The translations under genes were made by a program, and so were the position numbers. A stretch of 64,000 bases of DNA from Sorghum bicolor (taxonomy: Eukaryota; Streptophyta; Magnoliopsida; Poales; Poaceae). A model generated the notes under the pieces. The model saw only the letters and a list, made by a program, of their open reading frames with translations, had not been told where the DNA came from and did no database searches. The stretch is from the NCBI RefSeq assembly GCF_000003195.3, contig NC_012874.2:5177001-5241000 (forward strand), given 5' to 3'. This document shows, piece after piece, positions 36,120-47,975 of this stretch (the first letter of the stretch is position 1; every line of letters starts with the position of its first letter).

Positions 36120-37200
36120 TTTTTCTGTCAATTTTTGTACTACTGACAGAAAAAAAAAATCAAGATCCACAACCATGCTTGGGCTGCCTCCATCAGTCAT
36201 GACTGAGAGCATACGACGGTTGGGTTATCCTTACCAAGAACTAGTAGGACTTGCATTGCTCACCGAACTGCCCAATTCCTGACAATCCCTTTGGCTGCAT
36301 GCGCAGGTATTTTGCGTGAAAAGTCGCATGACTTGTGACATGCCATCATGTACCTCATCCAGACTAAAACCAAATGTATTTTTTATCTCAGTTTGCCAAC
36401 TTCGGAAAACAATTTCTTAAGGCTGCTAGGAATCGGTCCCAGTACAAATCGCTTAGACAGGTAGATGTGGCTGTCCAGCTTTCTACAAATGGTTTTCATC
36501 CGTGACTAGGTTACATTCCTCTATATATAGTAGTGGGAGATACTAAGTTTTTCAAGAGCAGTTTGCTCAACTTGACCGCAATTAAAAATTTTTTTGACTG
36601 TCTCTGTTAATATATTTTTTAGTTGTGTTGATGACAACTGAGCTAGGTGTCTCTGTTAAATTACGTACAAGAGGAAGAATCAAACAATTGGTATTTGGTG
36701 TTCTCCAATGCACTTCTTATCACTTATGAGGACCCAGCTAATCTAACCACCTTTGACCAGATTGTTAATCGAAGCCTTGATTCCCATAATCCCATCCCAT
36801 GTGAGCTTGACTGGCAAAGGACTATAAGTTGAAGGATTTCTGGTTCCTACAGGCTACAGTCATGCCAATGAAAAGACCTTCGACTACATTCTCAACAGAA
36901 CGTAGTGTCCTCCTTGGTCTGCTCTGTCGTCCATGGATCATTGAATTCCCCAATCTGGTTGCCCCGCTGAAAACGACCAATGCAGTGGGAACAGATGGGC
37001 TGCCTCCCTTGCAACTCCATTTGTGGCCCTCTATCCATTAAATGGCGGGCCAAGCTTAGTCAAAGGACAAGTGCCCAGGAAGAGAAGGATCTTATTGGGG
37101 CTATCGAGGTTGTCCCACCAAGACTACCAGAATGGTGGGACTTCTCCTAGCTAGTGTTTTTAAGTAGTGCTAAAACATTACCACTAGTCATAACACATGA
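36120..37200. other. Inserted sequence with an unrecognised coding-like stretch
   Basis: 36647-37140 has coding character in changing plus-strand frames (DPANLTTFDQIVNRSLDSHN, then PIPCELDWQ; later EEKDLIGAIEVVPPRLPEWW, then a stop). I do not recognise it. It may be a captured gene fragment or transposon relic inserted between array units. The remaining sequence shows nothing I can name. Confidence 0.3.
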
Positions 37201-37210
37201 GAATTTCACT

Positions 37211-37386
37211 AGGAGGCATTTAGTAGAGAAAGTTTATACTTAATTTTGAATGCTAACACACTAGAAGAAAGCCACCTCACTAGGAGAAGTCCAAAGATTT
37301 TGGTTGTGCAATGCTGCTGATCCCCTCTCCTAGAACCATCAGCTTTTTCCTTCTGATATCTACTTTCCTTATGCCTCCCCGTCCAA
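37211..37386 (+). ncRNA. MIR2118: miR2118-like precursor
   Basis: 3' arm 37365-37386 (TTCCTTATGCCTCCCCGTCC) matches at about 18 of 22 positions. 5' arm AGGAGGCATTTAGTAGAGAAAG (37211-37232): GGAGGCAT pairs perfectly with ATGCCTCC, and AAAGT pairs with ACTTT after a bulge of about 5 nt. The loop is about 130 nt. This is one of the stronger hairpins. The segment 37310-37650 is duplicated at about 44580-44930. Confidence 0.62.
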
Positions 37387-37649
37387 GTATATTATCAGCA
37401 TCTCAAATCTACCCATTTCTTGTTAGGTTTCTTCTCGTTCTATGTGTGGTTTGTGAAGTATTGGATTGTGTGTGCAACACTGGAACATATATTATAGGCA
37501 ATATATCCATGTACTCGATGCATTTCTACTTTATATATAGAGAGAGGAGTAATACCCATGGTGGTTGAATTTTGTAGGTGAACATATTGACAATGTGCAT
37601 TTACTTTGAACATATAACATGTACCCATGCTATATTGAAGGCGGCTGCA

Positions 37650-39358
37650 CTTATATACCCACATGGCTGTCATTGTGGAGGGCGTGCACACACCCAATTT
37701 CATCTGCACCCAAACCCAACTCTCAGTTACCCACTCTTCACCATACCCAACTTTATCCAAATCCACATATATAATCCAAATCCAATGGATTTTAATGCTC
37801 TATGCATGTGTCCATTCGATGAGACGGGGTGAAAAAAATTTGGGTGGGAACTAAATAGGGCCTAAGTTTCAGGGTTGTGTGCATTGTTTCGGATCGGGTG
37901 ACGTCCTGCTTGGACACACATGTTACTCCTTAGCCGACACTTGCACAGAGGTATCGCTTAGGCTGCACAATGGTCTCCATCTCTCCATAGAGAAACGCCA
38001 ACACATAATTGGTGGCCGACAGATAATTTAACATTAAACTATTATACAATTACCAAAATGTAATTTGTATTTGAAACTCATCTTTTCCCAATAGCTGTAG
38101 GCAAATGTGTGTCATAGTGTAAGCGATATTTTTTTAAAAAGGATTGCGGCGTCTCTATTTTTATGGTACAACAAATCTTAAGTGTTCATCTAAAAAATTT
38201 AAACCTCACAAATGTCACTTTGACCATAAAAGCAATTTGAAGAAAGAAAAAAAGTTTAGCTAGCTAGGTTTGTCATTCAAATTTTAATATAAAAATAGTC
38301 AAGTTTATGTTGTCAAGGTCACGTCTTTGTTCAAAACATCAATTACTTCTAAGAGCCATTTCCCTCAGTGCCATTAGAAATTATGTGACTTCTCTGTCTG
38401 TGATTGAAATTGCTGAATTTCCTTGTCAGTCGTTGCAAAAAAAAAATATCCCCTATATGCCACTTTAGACATCTTTTGTTACTCTTTTGATGTATAGAGT
38501 ACTGAACGAGCATTGGAACTACAAAAAATGACCTTGTGCCACTTGTTCAAACTAGAGAAGGAAGAGGAACTGACAGTCACCTAGAAACAGGATATGAATG
38601 TTTGCCCTTGAAATACAAATAATTTTTTATGAATCTTTAATTGAAATCCGCACTATGATTTAAGCCTCATTTAAGTCGAATATCTTTGTGATTTCATTCA
38701 AATTCGAAGGCTCATCTAAGAAATAAAACTATGACGAGGTAAGAATAAAACTAATATGACACCCTATTTAATGAAGAGATAGAATAAAAGATGAAGAAAT
38801 TGTTTCTCCGATGGGAAAGGATTCTGGCATTGCATCCAAGAACCGAAGAAACGAGCATTCTTGCATTCGGCTCGTGTGGTGGTTTCTTCCACGGCTTTGT
38901 TGTGCCTTCTCTAAACCCTGGCCATGCCGAGCATGCAGTCTGAACACTCCTACTTCCCTGGCCTCTCCAGCACCACCATTGCTTGACACGATGCATACTG
39001 ACGCACTGTCGTTCAGTGCCCATAAACCACACGGCCATCGCCTCCCCCACACGTTACAACTGTGCACTTCCCCCGTGCTCTGTGCTCACGCCTCCCTGCT
39101 ATCCAGCAACAATCGGTGCACACCACACAGGCATAGTGTGCGGCCTTGCGACTCATGCCCTATGACCGTGCTGCATGCCATCGCTCCTGCCATCCCCTCA
39201 TGCCACATGCGCACTCTCCCTGCCGTTGCCCCGCAGCTGCATGCGTGCTTGCAACCTATGCAGTACACAGCTGCAACTGCGGATGGATTTTGGTCGAGTA
39301 CCGGGCAATCCTGAGACGATCTCAGAGTACAGTAGCTTCACTTGCAGCTCAGTGTTGA
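37650..39358. other. Array spacer, no gene recognised
   Basis: 37650-38800 is AT-rich. 38860-39300 is more GC-rich with overlapping ORFs on both strands, none resembling a known product. It may be a decayed insertion. Confidence 0.4.
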
Positions 39359-39381
39359 TTCCATTTTGCCTCCTATCCGGA
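39359..39381 (+). ncRNA. Diverged miR2118-like motif
   Basis: CCATTTTGCCTCCTATCCGG agrees at about 15 of 22 positions, with the central TGCCTCCTAT intact. GCGGATGG at 39279-39286 can pair with CTATCCG, but the rest of the arm does not. Downstream, AAGTATTATATATATAC (39466-39482) resembles the conserved post-miRNA block of other units. Confidence 0.38.
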
Positions 39382-39800
39382 TGTACTTTGATAGGTACTT
39401 GATAACATCTTCTTGTATGTAGACTGCAGAGGAACGCTCTCTTTGCTGTGCAGTGCTGAGTAGAAAGTATTATATATATACTAACACAAAAAAATAATAA
39501 AAGAAATTTGGTGGTTGCTGACATTTACAGTTGACGATGAGATAAGTTGTGGAATGTATTTGAATACTGACAGATGAAGAGAAATTAACTTGACTGAACC
39601 TGCAGTAGAGGCCACTTTTTATTTTTATTTTCATGTTTATCTGTTTCTAAGGCTTGTTTTTTTCTAAAATGATGTATCTTGCCATGATTTTATCAGTAGT
39701 GGAACAATGGCTCCTCTGTCACCACCATTGTACACAAAATCAAAGGTGACTGTTGGTGGGAGATTCACCGGTACAATCTGACACATGCATCTGAAGTCAA

Positions 39801-41058
39801 TACTACAGAAAACATTTGTAGCAACACCTCCATTTTTTTAGGGGCGGTAATTCAACTTTACAAATAGACGCTGAATGTTGAAAATCAACTACTAAAATCT
39901 GATTTTTTTTTTCAAACGACCTCAGATGAAGAAATGAGTAAAATAAAAGTTGTATATCTCAAAAAGTTTTAGAACTTTGTTGTTTATATTTTTTCCATTT
40001 TAAATCATTTACTATTTAGAAATGCTATTAGAAATTCAGTTCCCTCATACTAACTTCACATTAGATATGATGTTTTTTTCTAAAATTTTCTAAAATCATG
40101 CTTTATCAATTATGTGTTCTTACAACTATTATTTTGGTCATCTTTTTCATGTGACTGTATTTTATCAAATTGAAATTTGAATTTCAAAAAGTAGCATCTT
40201 GAAACGTCATTTTGAAACATTACATGATTTTCACAGAAAAAGTCATGAATATCAAAGTTATAGAACTAGTCGAGATCTGCAACATTTATTTCATATCTCT
40301 TATACAGAACTTATCAAAGTTATGTTCATCTGATAAAGTCGTAGTAACATTATTCACAAATCTTACATATATAAGACATATATGTCAGATTTGTGAACAA
40401 TGTTACTACCACAATGTGAGATGAACAAGTGACCAAAAAAAGTTGTAGATCTCAAAAGCTAAAGAACTTTGTAGTTGATAACTTTTTTTAATGGATTTCA
40501 TCTTGTCAAGGAAAACTACATTTGAATTTCTCAAATCTGAGATTGAAATTTTGCAAACGACCTCAGATGGAGTTACAACCTAAATGGAAGTTATAGATCT
40601 TGAGAAGATATACAACTTTGTGGTCGACAACTTTTTCATTTTAGTTTGTTTAGGGCCTCAAACATTCAATTATAACTCTGTTTAAGATAATATATGGAGA
40701 AAGAAAAATCGATAATAGACACAAGAGAGTGTGAGGTGCTGTGGAAGAGGAGTGTATGCGTGAGGGGGGGAGGTCATGGGTACGAGTCTGCGGAGCCTCG
40801 ACTCTCAGTGGTTGGATGACCTATGGGGCCTCCCTAGAATAGAAAAATCATATTTTTTGTCTAGATTTCGTCAATTTTTTGAAACAGATTTGTAGGGGTG
40901 GCTCCGCTACAAAAATGATTTGTGTGGATGGATGGCGAACCGCCCATACAAATCAGTAATTCGTAGCAATTGTGCTGTATGGGCTCGCGGTTGCCAAAAC
41001 TGTGGCTACTACTACAAATACGTTTGAGCTGCCCCTACTAATCTCCACTGTAGTAGTG
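39801..41058. mobile_element. Non-autonomous CACTA-like element, about 1.26 kb, decayed ends
   Basis: The left end TACTACAGAAAACATTTGTAG appears to be a mutated CACTACA terminus. The right end reads CACTGTAGTAGTG. The interior has the shared block (TTGTAGATCTCAAAAGC..., AACTTTGTAGTTGATAAC) and a decayed tRNA-like segment near 40720-40790. GGGGCGGT / ACCGCCC subterminal motifs are present. There is no clean target duplication. At 40320-40440 there is an imperfect inverted repeat around TTCACAAATCT.ACATATATAAG. Confidence 0.65.
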
Positions 41059-41468
41059 AGTGTTAAACAACTAACAAACCTACTATGAAATCATAGAACT
41101 CAGTAAACCTGTAAACTTATGAAATTTAACACCTGAAAGAAAAGTGTCGACTCTGAAACTATATAAAATGGATTCATGCACCTGTCTAAACATTCAAATA
41201 TACCAGGGAGTAAGCGCGGGAAATTTTGTTTAGAAGAAGCTAGCAAGTTCTTACTTATTTTCAGATAGTCTTGATGTGTGAATTATCGACAAGGAAGAAC
41301 ACAAATACCAGTACCCCAAAACATGTCAGCAAGTCCGCTTCCTCGAACACCATAATAAAGCAAATGACTGATTACATAATGTCCCCAGTACAGGCAAGAC
41401 TGTTATCAATTGATGCCAACTGCATCCCAGTTCTTTGTCAACTTCTGTCTTGATCCCGTTCTGAAGTA

Positions 41469-41568
41469 CAATGAAGCAGGCAGCAGGATTGCATGCTGCT
41501 CCTGTGGAGGTGTGCCAAATGTGGTAAGTTCTAGGCGCATGTTGATTCCTTTTGGCCTCCTATTCCTG
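41469..41568 (+). ncRNA. MIR2118: miR2118-like precursor
   Basis: 3' arm 41547-41568 (CCTTTTGGCCTCCTATTCCT): 16 of 22 positions, with the whole 3' half exact. 5' arm CAATGAAGCAGGCAGCAGGA (41469-41488) pairs by AAT, AGGC and AGGA. A second option, TGGAGGTGTGCCAAA (41503-41517), pairs GGAGG/CCTCC and CCAAA/TTTGG across a 4-nt bulge with a loop of about 30 nt. Which fold forms cannot be judged by eye. The downstream block GCACTATATATAACATCGAG is at 41656-41675. Confidence 0.58.
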
Positions 41569-41739
41569 CGTTCACCAACCAAAACCGTTCCTTGCCATTC
41601 CATAGCTCATCATTCTCAAGCTAAGCTCTTCTGCTAGTTCCTGTTCTATGTAGAAGCACTATATATAACATCGAGAACCGCTGCGTACCCCTCTTCTCAG
41701 AAACTGTACAAATCTTAAAGTATGAACTCGACCCATATA

Positions 41740-41840
41740 TATGCCATCTGTTTTTTTGGGGCGGTTGGGCACTGTATCAAGTCCTCTGTTGATCGGTTTT
41801 ATGGGGTGGTTGGCCATACCAACCGCCCAAAGAAACGTTA
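41740..41840. repeat. Small transposon remnant with inverted GGGGCGGTTGG motif
   Basis: GGGGCGGTTGGGCACTG, then GGGGTGGTTGGCC, and ACCAACCGCCCAAAG form an imperfect inverted pair typical of CACTA subterminal ends in this window. It is too short to classify. Confidence 0.45.
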
Positions 41841-42793
41841 TTTCAAAAAATGGTTTCTGCTGGAGTTGAAATTTAATGTGTTTGGCTTAAAATTTGAGAT
41901 CATTGCAGGTATATAAATTTTACTGGAAAAGTAATTTTATAAAAACATAAGTATGATAGGATGTCCATTTATATTTATATTTTATCAGAGAATAATAATA
42001 AAGGCTATGTTTTTCAAGACAAGTTTGTTTTTCAAAATCTCAAGTGTTTTCAAATGGGCAGTGGGAATGAAAGTTTGACCCACAAAATATAAATAAATGT
42101 TTAGAAATCTTTAGTTGTAACACACACTACGTTGATGGCTCGTTCAAGCTGAATATCTTAGTGGCTCAGATCAATTTGTATATATGCTTAACTACCGAAA
42201 TCGGTGGTCTTCTAGTTTTGACACTGCAGCACAATTGACGATTAATCTGACATGATTTGTTACTTTACTATAATTAATATTTACCCAGTATTCTGGTATA
42301 TATCTATTTGTTGGTGTACTACAGACATGTGTTTAATGTTAGTTAATTGAAGTGTGAAAATTGCTAATTAAAGCTTGCATGCATGGTACATTGTTTCTCA
42401 TAGTGCATAAACTGCAACGCCATATGTTTACTCATTGGCAAAATTCAACAAAATAGTTGAACTGATATATTTTTGCACGATAGTGGATTGTAGTTTACAT
42501 CAACTGATCCATCTGCCTTCATTGCATAGAATAGTTCAAGACTCATGTTTTGAAATTTGAAAAGAAAATGAATGGGAATATGTGCACGTACAGAATTCTT
42601 TGGTTTTCACGACTTCAGCAATAGAATATTTTAAGAATGGTTACCGGCCTACCATGTGCTCGCACTTGCCCTTATTTTTTTAAACAAAAATAAATCACAT
42701 ATAAAATGACGCTCAAGCACATGTCCTGCATTTCCTACAGGCCACCCTGTTGCCACCGGTCATGCCAATCTTTAGCTGCTACGGTCCCCAGTT

Positions 42794-42947
42794 CAATGCA
42801 GTGAAGAAGCACGGTGCCCCAACATTGTGGACTGCCTGCACGATTGGGTCAACAATCCATGTCGATTGGCATTGGCCGGGCTAGCTCAAGACGACATTTT
42901 TTGACTTTTTGTTCTAGTACCTCCTTCCATCCTGCCTCGCATTCCTA
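42794..42947 (+). ncRNA. MIR2118: miR2118-like precursor candidate
   Basis: 3' arm 42926-42947 (CCATCCTGCCTCGCATTCCT): about 17 of 22 positions. 5' arm CAATGCAGTGAAGAAGCACGG (42794-42814): AATGC pairs perfectly with GCATT, then pairing is patchy. The loop is about 110 nt. The arm aligns with that of the 41469 unit (CAATG.AG). A TATATATAAAACTC stretch immediately follows the mature-like arm. Confidence 0.5.
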
Positions 42948-43210
42948 TATATAAAACTCAAGGAAAACCCATTTCCAGCTACTAGGATCTATCTCCTCAC
43001 GCCAAGTTCATGTACCTGAGCTAGTGTCATATATACTACCATGCACGTCAAAATTGATGTGCACCTGCAGCCTGCTATATACTATGGGTTGCAGCATTCA
43101 TTCTATTATATAGTATAGTATGCATATGTGGAGGCAATGCAATGCATATCACCCAACCCACACACACAATGACCAAATCCATCATCAACAATATTTCTGT
43201 GTTTGTTGTA

Positions 43211-43415
43211 TAGGGCTGGGAGGTATTAGGAATGCTATCAGCATCCAGACCTCATGACCATGTGGCTTCCACAAAACCTGTATGCACACTTCCAGATCCA
43301 GGAAAATTAAGCACAGACCTACTATACCACTCCACATAGCTATGCACCGCACTAAAGTTCACCGTGGCATGCAACCTCTGCTATAGCACACCGCTCCTGC
43401 TACCCAACCCACAAC
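43211..43415 (+). ncRNA. Diverged miR2118-like hairpin (star arm better conserved)
   Basis: 43211-43232 (TAGGGCTGGGAGGTATTAGG) is, as reverse complement, an 18-of-22 match to miR2118. Downstream, CGCTCCTGCTACCCAACCC (about 43396-43414) pairs with it through GGG.TGGG and AGGA, giving a hairpin of about 200 nt with a degenerate mature arm. A shorter repeat of the star arm (GAGCTGGGAGGTACTAAACC) lies at 43465. The whole 43080-43680 block is duplicated at 52370-52920. A minus-strand miR2118 gene is an alternative reading. Confidence 0.42.
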
Positions 43416-44355
43416 GACACAGACAACTTCAGCCACCTGAATACATATTTCTCATTTAGTCGCAGAGCTGGGAGGTACTAAACCTCTTTAGATTGAGACC
43501 ACCTAGTGACATCTGTAAAACTCGTATGCAGGCTTATCCAAACAAATGGCTGATAGTGGCACCTGTGTGTCCACCTTTGTTGATCAAATTCCTTGGTTGT
43601 GGAATTTACACTTGGGTTCAGGGTGTTTAATGAAAGTTTGTACAAAAATTCTCACACATGTGTGTGCATATCAAATGTGCTATAAATAAGAAGCTAGAGG
43701 AGAATGAAAAAGCATCCAGGTTGCAAGGGCTCCCGTATGTCCAAGAGAGAAGTCTAAGGTGTGTAAATGCACACCTGTATACTTAGCTTGACAATACGTA
43801 GATGATCCCATGATTGCACAAGCATGTGCAGATGCTGCGCTGAGCGTTCCCACCTGAGCATTGTACGCATATGAAGTGCTTATATATGGACATTGGCAGA
43901 TGCAGCCTGAGAAAGGAGGTAGGGTGAACTTGAACTACAAAATCTAGGCTAAATGAGGACAGCACTCGTAAAGCTGGGATAAAGCCTATGGTCCAGAAAA
44001 ACAACTTTGACATGCATTCAACACAACGTAAATGAGTATAGGTTTAGTCATGCAGAAAGTACAGTGTGCTAACTTATGAGTACATGAGTATCAATACAAG
44101 ACACAGAGTACTGCGCTAGTCCAATGCTAATAATGTCATTGTACTTAAGTGTCTGCTCAGATTTGTATGAGCAAATCATTTAAAAAGACATACCCTGAAC
44201 TGGGATATGAGAACTAACGATTACCAGCCTATGTTTAATGGTATTAAATTGAATAAATTCTAAGACCCATATTAAACGCTAGGGGCAATAAATCTTAGTT
44301 TCACATAGGATTTTGACTAAACATTGACTCAACTTAAACATGTAGACTAGTGGTT

Positions 44356-44678
44356 GCAAGGATGAGATAGGTGAAGCGCATGCTACACTCGTCGAGCCGT
44401 CGAGCCCAGGACTCAACTTTGCTGTTGCCAACCGGGACTAAAGGTGGACCTTTTGTCCTGGCTCGCGGAACCGGGACTAAAGGTGGGACATTTAGTCGCG
44501 AAACCTTAGCCCCGGTTCCGTAGCCGGGACTAAAGGCCCTTACGGCCCGGGGCTAAAGCCCTTTCCTGTACCAGTGCTCTCGGGGTTGTCCTGCCATTGC
44601 TGTTGAGACACCTCTCCTACAACCGTTAGTTTCTTTCCTACAGATATATATCTACTTTCCTTATGCATCCCCTTCCAG
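44356..44678 (+). ncRNA. miR2118-like precursor with transposon end in the loop
   Basis: 3' arm 44657-44678 (TTCCTTATGCATCCCCTTCC): about 17 of 22 positions. 5' arm GCAAGGATGAGATAGGTGAAG (44356-44376): AAGG, ATG, ATA, G and AAG are in register with the 3' arm. Between them lies the CACTA-type remnant at about 44415-44575, which lengthens the loop. The 3' arm and 300 nt after it are duplicated at 37365-37650. Confidence 0.48.
44415..44575. mobile_element. CACTA end fragment of the GGGACTAAAGG family
   Basis: Repeated CCGGGACTAAAGG / TTAGCCCCGG motifs, ending CTTTCCTGTACCAGTG at 44575. The opposite terminus and target duplication are not seen. It belongs to the same family as the subterminal repeats at 62-112 and 4570-4790. 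Confidence 0.65.
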
Positions 44679-45812
44679 GTAGATAATCAACATCTCAATT
44701 CTACCATCAACATCTCAACTCTATCCATCATGTTTCTTCACATTCTTTGTGTGATTTGTCAAGTGATGGCTTGTGTGTGCAACAGTGGAACATATATAGT
44801 CATGATATGCATGTACTCTGTGCATATCTACTTCATATATATAGAGAGAGGGGTAATACCAATTGTGGTCGAATTTTAGTAGGTGAACTACTGACGATGT
44901 GCATTCCACTTTGAACATATAACATGTGCTCCATTCTTTTAAAATTATAGATTACTTTAGATTTGTTCTAACTCTTTTCAAGTTTGACCCTGTTTTTAGA
45001 AATAATATATTGATCTCAACAAGTTCAAATAAGTATGTGCCCATGCAGCTGTGAAGGTTTGAACACATGACCAGAAACCCCATGTGTTAATTTGAACACA
45101 TGGTCCTTAATTAACCATTATCCCTCAAAGTCGTTTGAGACTAAATGGTTGATGTGTGCTATTTATATCCACTTTAGTGAATATATATTGTAATGTTTAT
45201 TTGAGACCCTAAATGAAATTAATTTAAAAAGCATTGAAAAGAAAATTTAATATATTTTTGTGTACTACAACTTTCACTTAGGTCGTTTCTCCATACAAGG
45301 TAATTTTAACAATTGAAAAATATGAATTTCAAAATCATTAATCAATAAAATAGAATTTCAGGGGAACTAAATTATTCTAAATGAAAAAGTAATCAACTAC
45401 AATTTTGTAGCTCTCTTTGAGTACTAGAACTTTGGTATAGGTAGTTTGTCCATGTGAGGACATTTTGGAATGTTCAAACTAATTGAATTTCAAATTATGT
45501 TCAGGCCTGAATGCTTTGATATAAAAGTTAGTTTCTATCTGACTTTATTGAAAAAGTTACAAATTTACTATGCTGCACCTCTTTTTAGAGGCAGACCAAA
45601 TTATATATAAACGGCTTCTAAAACTTCATTTCCAGAGATGGTGCATTTCTGGCTGCCTCTTAAAATGCACTCTATTTTTAAACGTGTCTAGCTAGTGTTT
45701 AGTGTTTCTTTGTCATAATCTGTTGACGATCAAAACTGAATGGAAGCGGTCAAAAACATAGCATAACTACCGCCACTGGAGAGGTAGCTAGTATTTTATT
45801 AAGTTCGCATTA

Positions 45813-45951
45813 GGCCTTGTTTGGATGTTGTCGGATTCACCTCAATTCATATGTGTTGGAGTGGATTGGGGTGAAATTTAGTTTGAGTTACACTCCAACC
45901 CACTCCAACACATGTGGATTGATGTGAATCCGACTACATCCAAACAAGGCC
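45813..45951. mobile_element. Harbinger/Tourist-like MITE, 139 bp, TSD TTA
   Basis: A near-perfect palindrome: GGCCTTGTTTGGATGTTGTCG at one end and its complement (CGACTACATCCAAACAAGGCC) at the other, with the inner arms (GGATTCACCTCAATTCAT / ATTGATGTGAATCC) also pairing. Flanking TTA (45810-45812, 45952-45954) fits PIF/Harbinger insertion. No ORF. Confidence 0.88.
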
Positions 45952-46497
45952 TTAGATGAACGTATAGGCATGTCCATGCCCTGACGGACGTACCGACTTG
46001 CAACATAACTGATGCAAAGAAAACTCCAGACACTGGAGGCATGCCTTGGTTGACTGACTAACTCTTTGTGCTTGTACTGTGCCACTAGAAATTAAAACAA
46101 ATGAAAATCTGCTTCGAGACTTGACGGGGATATACTTCACAAACCACCTCTTCCAGACTTCCAGACTCTGATCGAGGGGACAATTTGATGTGTTCCTCTG
46201 CTCGGTCAGTCACTGTGCGGAGGCTGTCAGGTGAGTGTTTATATTTCTCACATAGGGGTGTGGTCGCGTAGACGTCACCGGGTGGAAGTGCCTATTTTCT
46301 GTATTTGGATGTGCAGTAGCATCTTAAAAATACATGAACACTGAAAAAGGACATCACAAGTATATATCTTGGAAATGCTTGACAGATATTTTTATTTTTC
46401 CATCACAAGCAACATTTCCGACTTCCTTGCCAGTAGCATTTCTATGTTGTTGCAGAAATGATTGTCTAGAAAAACAGAAGATCTTGCCTGGCATTCA

Positions 46498-46520
46498 TTC
46501 CCTGTTTCCTCCATTCCCCA
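46498..46520 (+). ncRNA. Diverged miR2118-like motif
   Basis: TTCCCTGTTTCCTCCATTCC has the pattern of miR2118 with one inserted and one deleted base. It sits in the sister unit of 25659, and sequence after it (CAACTTTTCTCCAGTGATTTTT) aligns for about 170 nt. No convincing 5' arm. Confidence 0.35.
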
Positions 46521-47907
46521 CCTTTAATTACAACGACAACTTTTCTCCAGTGATTTTTCTCTGTCTTCCAGTACGTACTCATTCGATTCTACTATGCTCC
46601 TCATCTGTTCTTTGGTGACCCAAGGCAAGAAAATCAATATATACATTACCAGATAGAGGTCGGACTTATCAGGCCTTGTGATTCCAGGACCATCAGCAAC
46701 AGGACCTTTAGGCACGCTAAAGTACAGTGCTATACTACAAATTATGAGTAGAGCTGTGCCTATATGATCTTGGGATGTGCTTGGACCATTTCAGCTTCAT
46801 TATATGTGAATCTTTTAAAAAAGTAAAAATACAGAAAATTGAACTAACATTCACAACAAAATAGTTTAACTAAAATTATCAAGAAATAATTGATAACATA
46901 TTTGGGCTCCAATACTATACAGAACGTTCAATGAAAAACGGGTCAAGACCCGCTTGTGAAAAACGTAGAACATTCACTATACATATCTAGATGACTAAAA
47001 AATGCACTAACATCAACAACGTAATAGTTTGACTAGGGTCGTGTCTATTTGTTGCTAGGACCTTGAGCCATCAATTTGATAAGATATTAGATAGTTATAT
47101 AATTCCTATGAGCTAATAGGATAAAAAAAAGAATTTTGTCACGGTGTTCCTATGAGATAATAGGATAAAATAGGTGCCCCCAGCAAGGCCTACCTGCTTG
47201 TCACAGTGTCAAGTGTGGGAGAAGGTACAGAGGTGTTGCTGCCATCATGCATGTGTGCATTATTTTGCATGCACGATACTACCGCAGACTAAATGAAGTT
47301 TGGCGTCAATTGACTTTAATTTAATGGATTTTTCTTTTTTAATTATTAAACTGTTTTATAAATTTTAAAATCAATAGCTGTGATTTATTTCAGCTACTAG
47401 TTTCTACAGAGTAATTGGAGTACCCTAGCTAAACTCTGTTGGCTACAACTTTCAAATAGAAAAAGTGACTAAATTGACAATGTTGGCTTTTTAACAAATC
47501 AGAATTTAAATCCTTTAATGAGGTACTCAAAAGTTTTATGAGTATGGATTAAGAAAAAGTGACCACAGTTCTTGATCAGTAGACCGACTCACGTTCTAAA
47601 ATATACATGATTTTGATTAAGGTCAAGTCAGCACACTATAAATTAAAATCAGTGTAGCCACGTACAAGCAGTTTGATGTGTTGTTTATGCCAGCTCCACG
47701 ATTCACCAGCAGCCATCAAAGACCAATGCTCACACTACTCTGCTGGATGAACCGGCAAAGTGAGCATCTGTCCTCGGCTAATAGGATCAATGACGACAAG
47801 AAGCATGGGCCCGTGACTGATCCTGTCTGGAAGCCAGTGAAAATATGTCGACCACATGCCGGCCATTGCTTATTACCTACACAATAGAACTCTGTGTAAC
47901 CAGGCAC

Positions 47908-47975
47908 AAGAACTATGGAGGTACCAGAGTTCTTTGCCTGGCTAGCCATTAATTCCCTTTTGCCTCCCATTCTTA
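47908..47975 (+). ncRNA. MIR2118: miR2118-like precursor, short-loop form
   Basis: 3' arm 47954-47975 (CCCTTTTGCCTCCCATTCTT): about 18 of 22 positions. 5' arm AAGAACTATGGAGGTACCAGAG (47908-47929): ATGG and AGG pair with CCAT and CCT around one bulged C, with further pairs on both sides. The loop is about 24 nt. Outside it GTGTAACCAGGCA (47893-47905) can pair with TGCCTAGCCACAC (47993-48005), extending the stem with asymmetry. The duplicated unit is 26440-27960. GCACTATATACAGG follows at 48059. Confidence 0.58.

Noticed and set aside
37450..37560. Short minus-strand ORF as a protein gene
   Set aside because: The region is duplicated at 44.8 kb with indels that are not multiples of three, so it is not under coding constraint.
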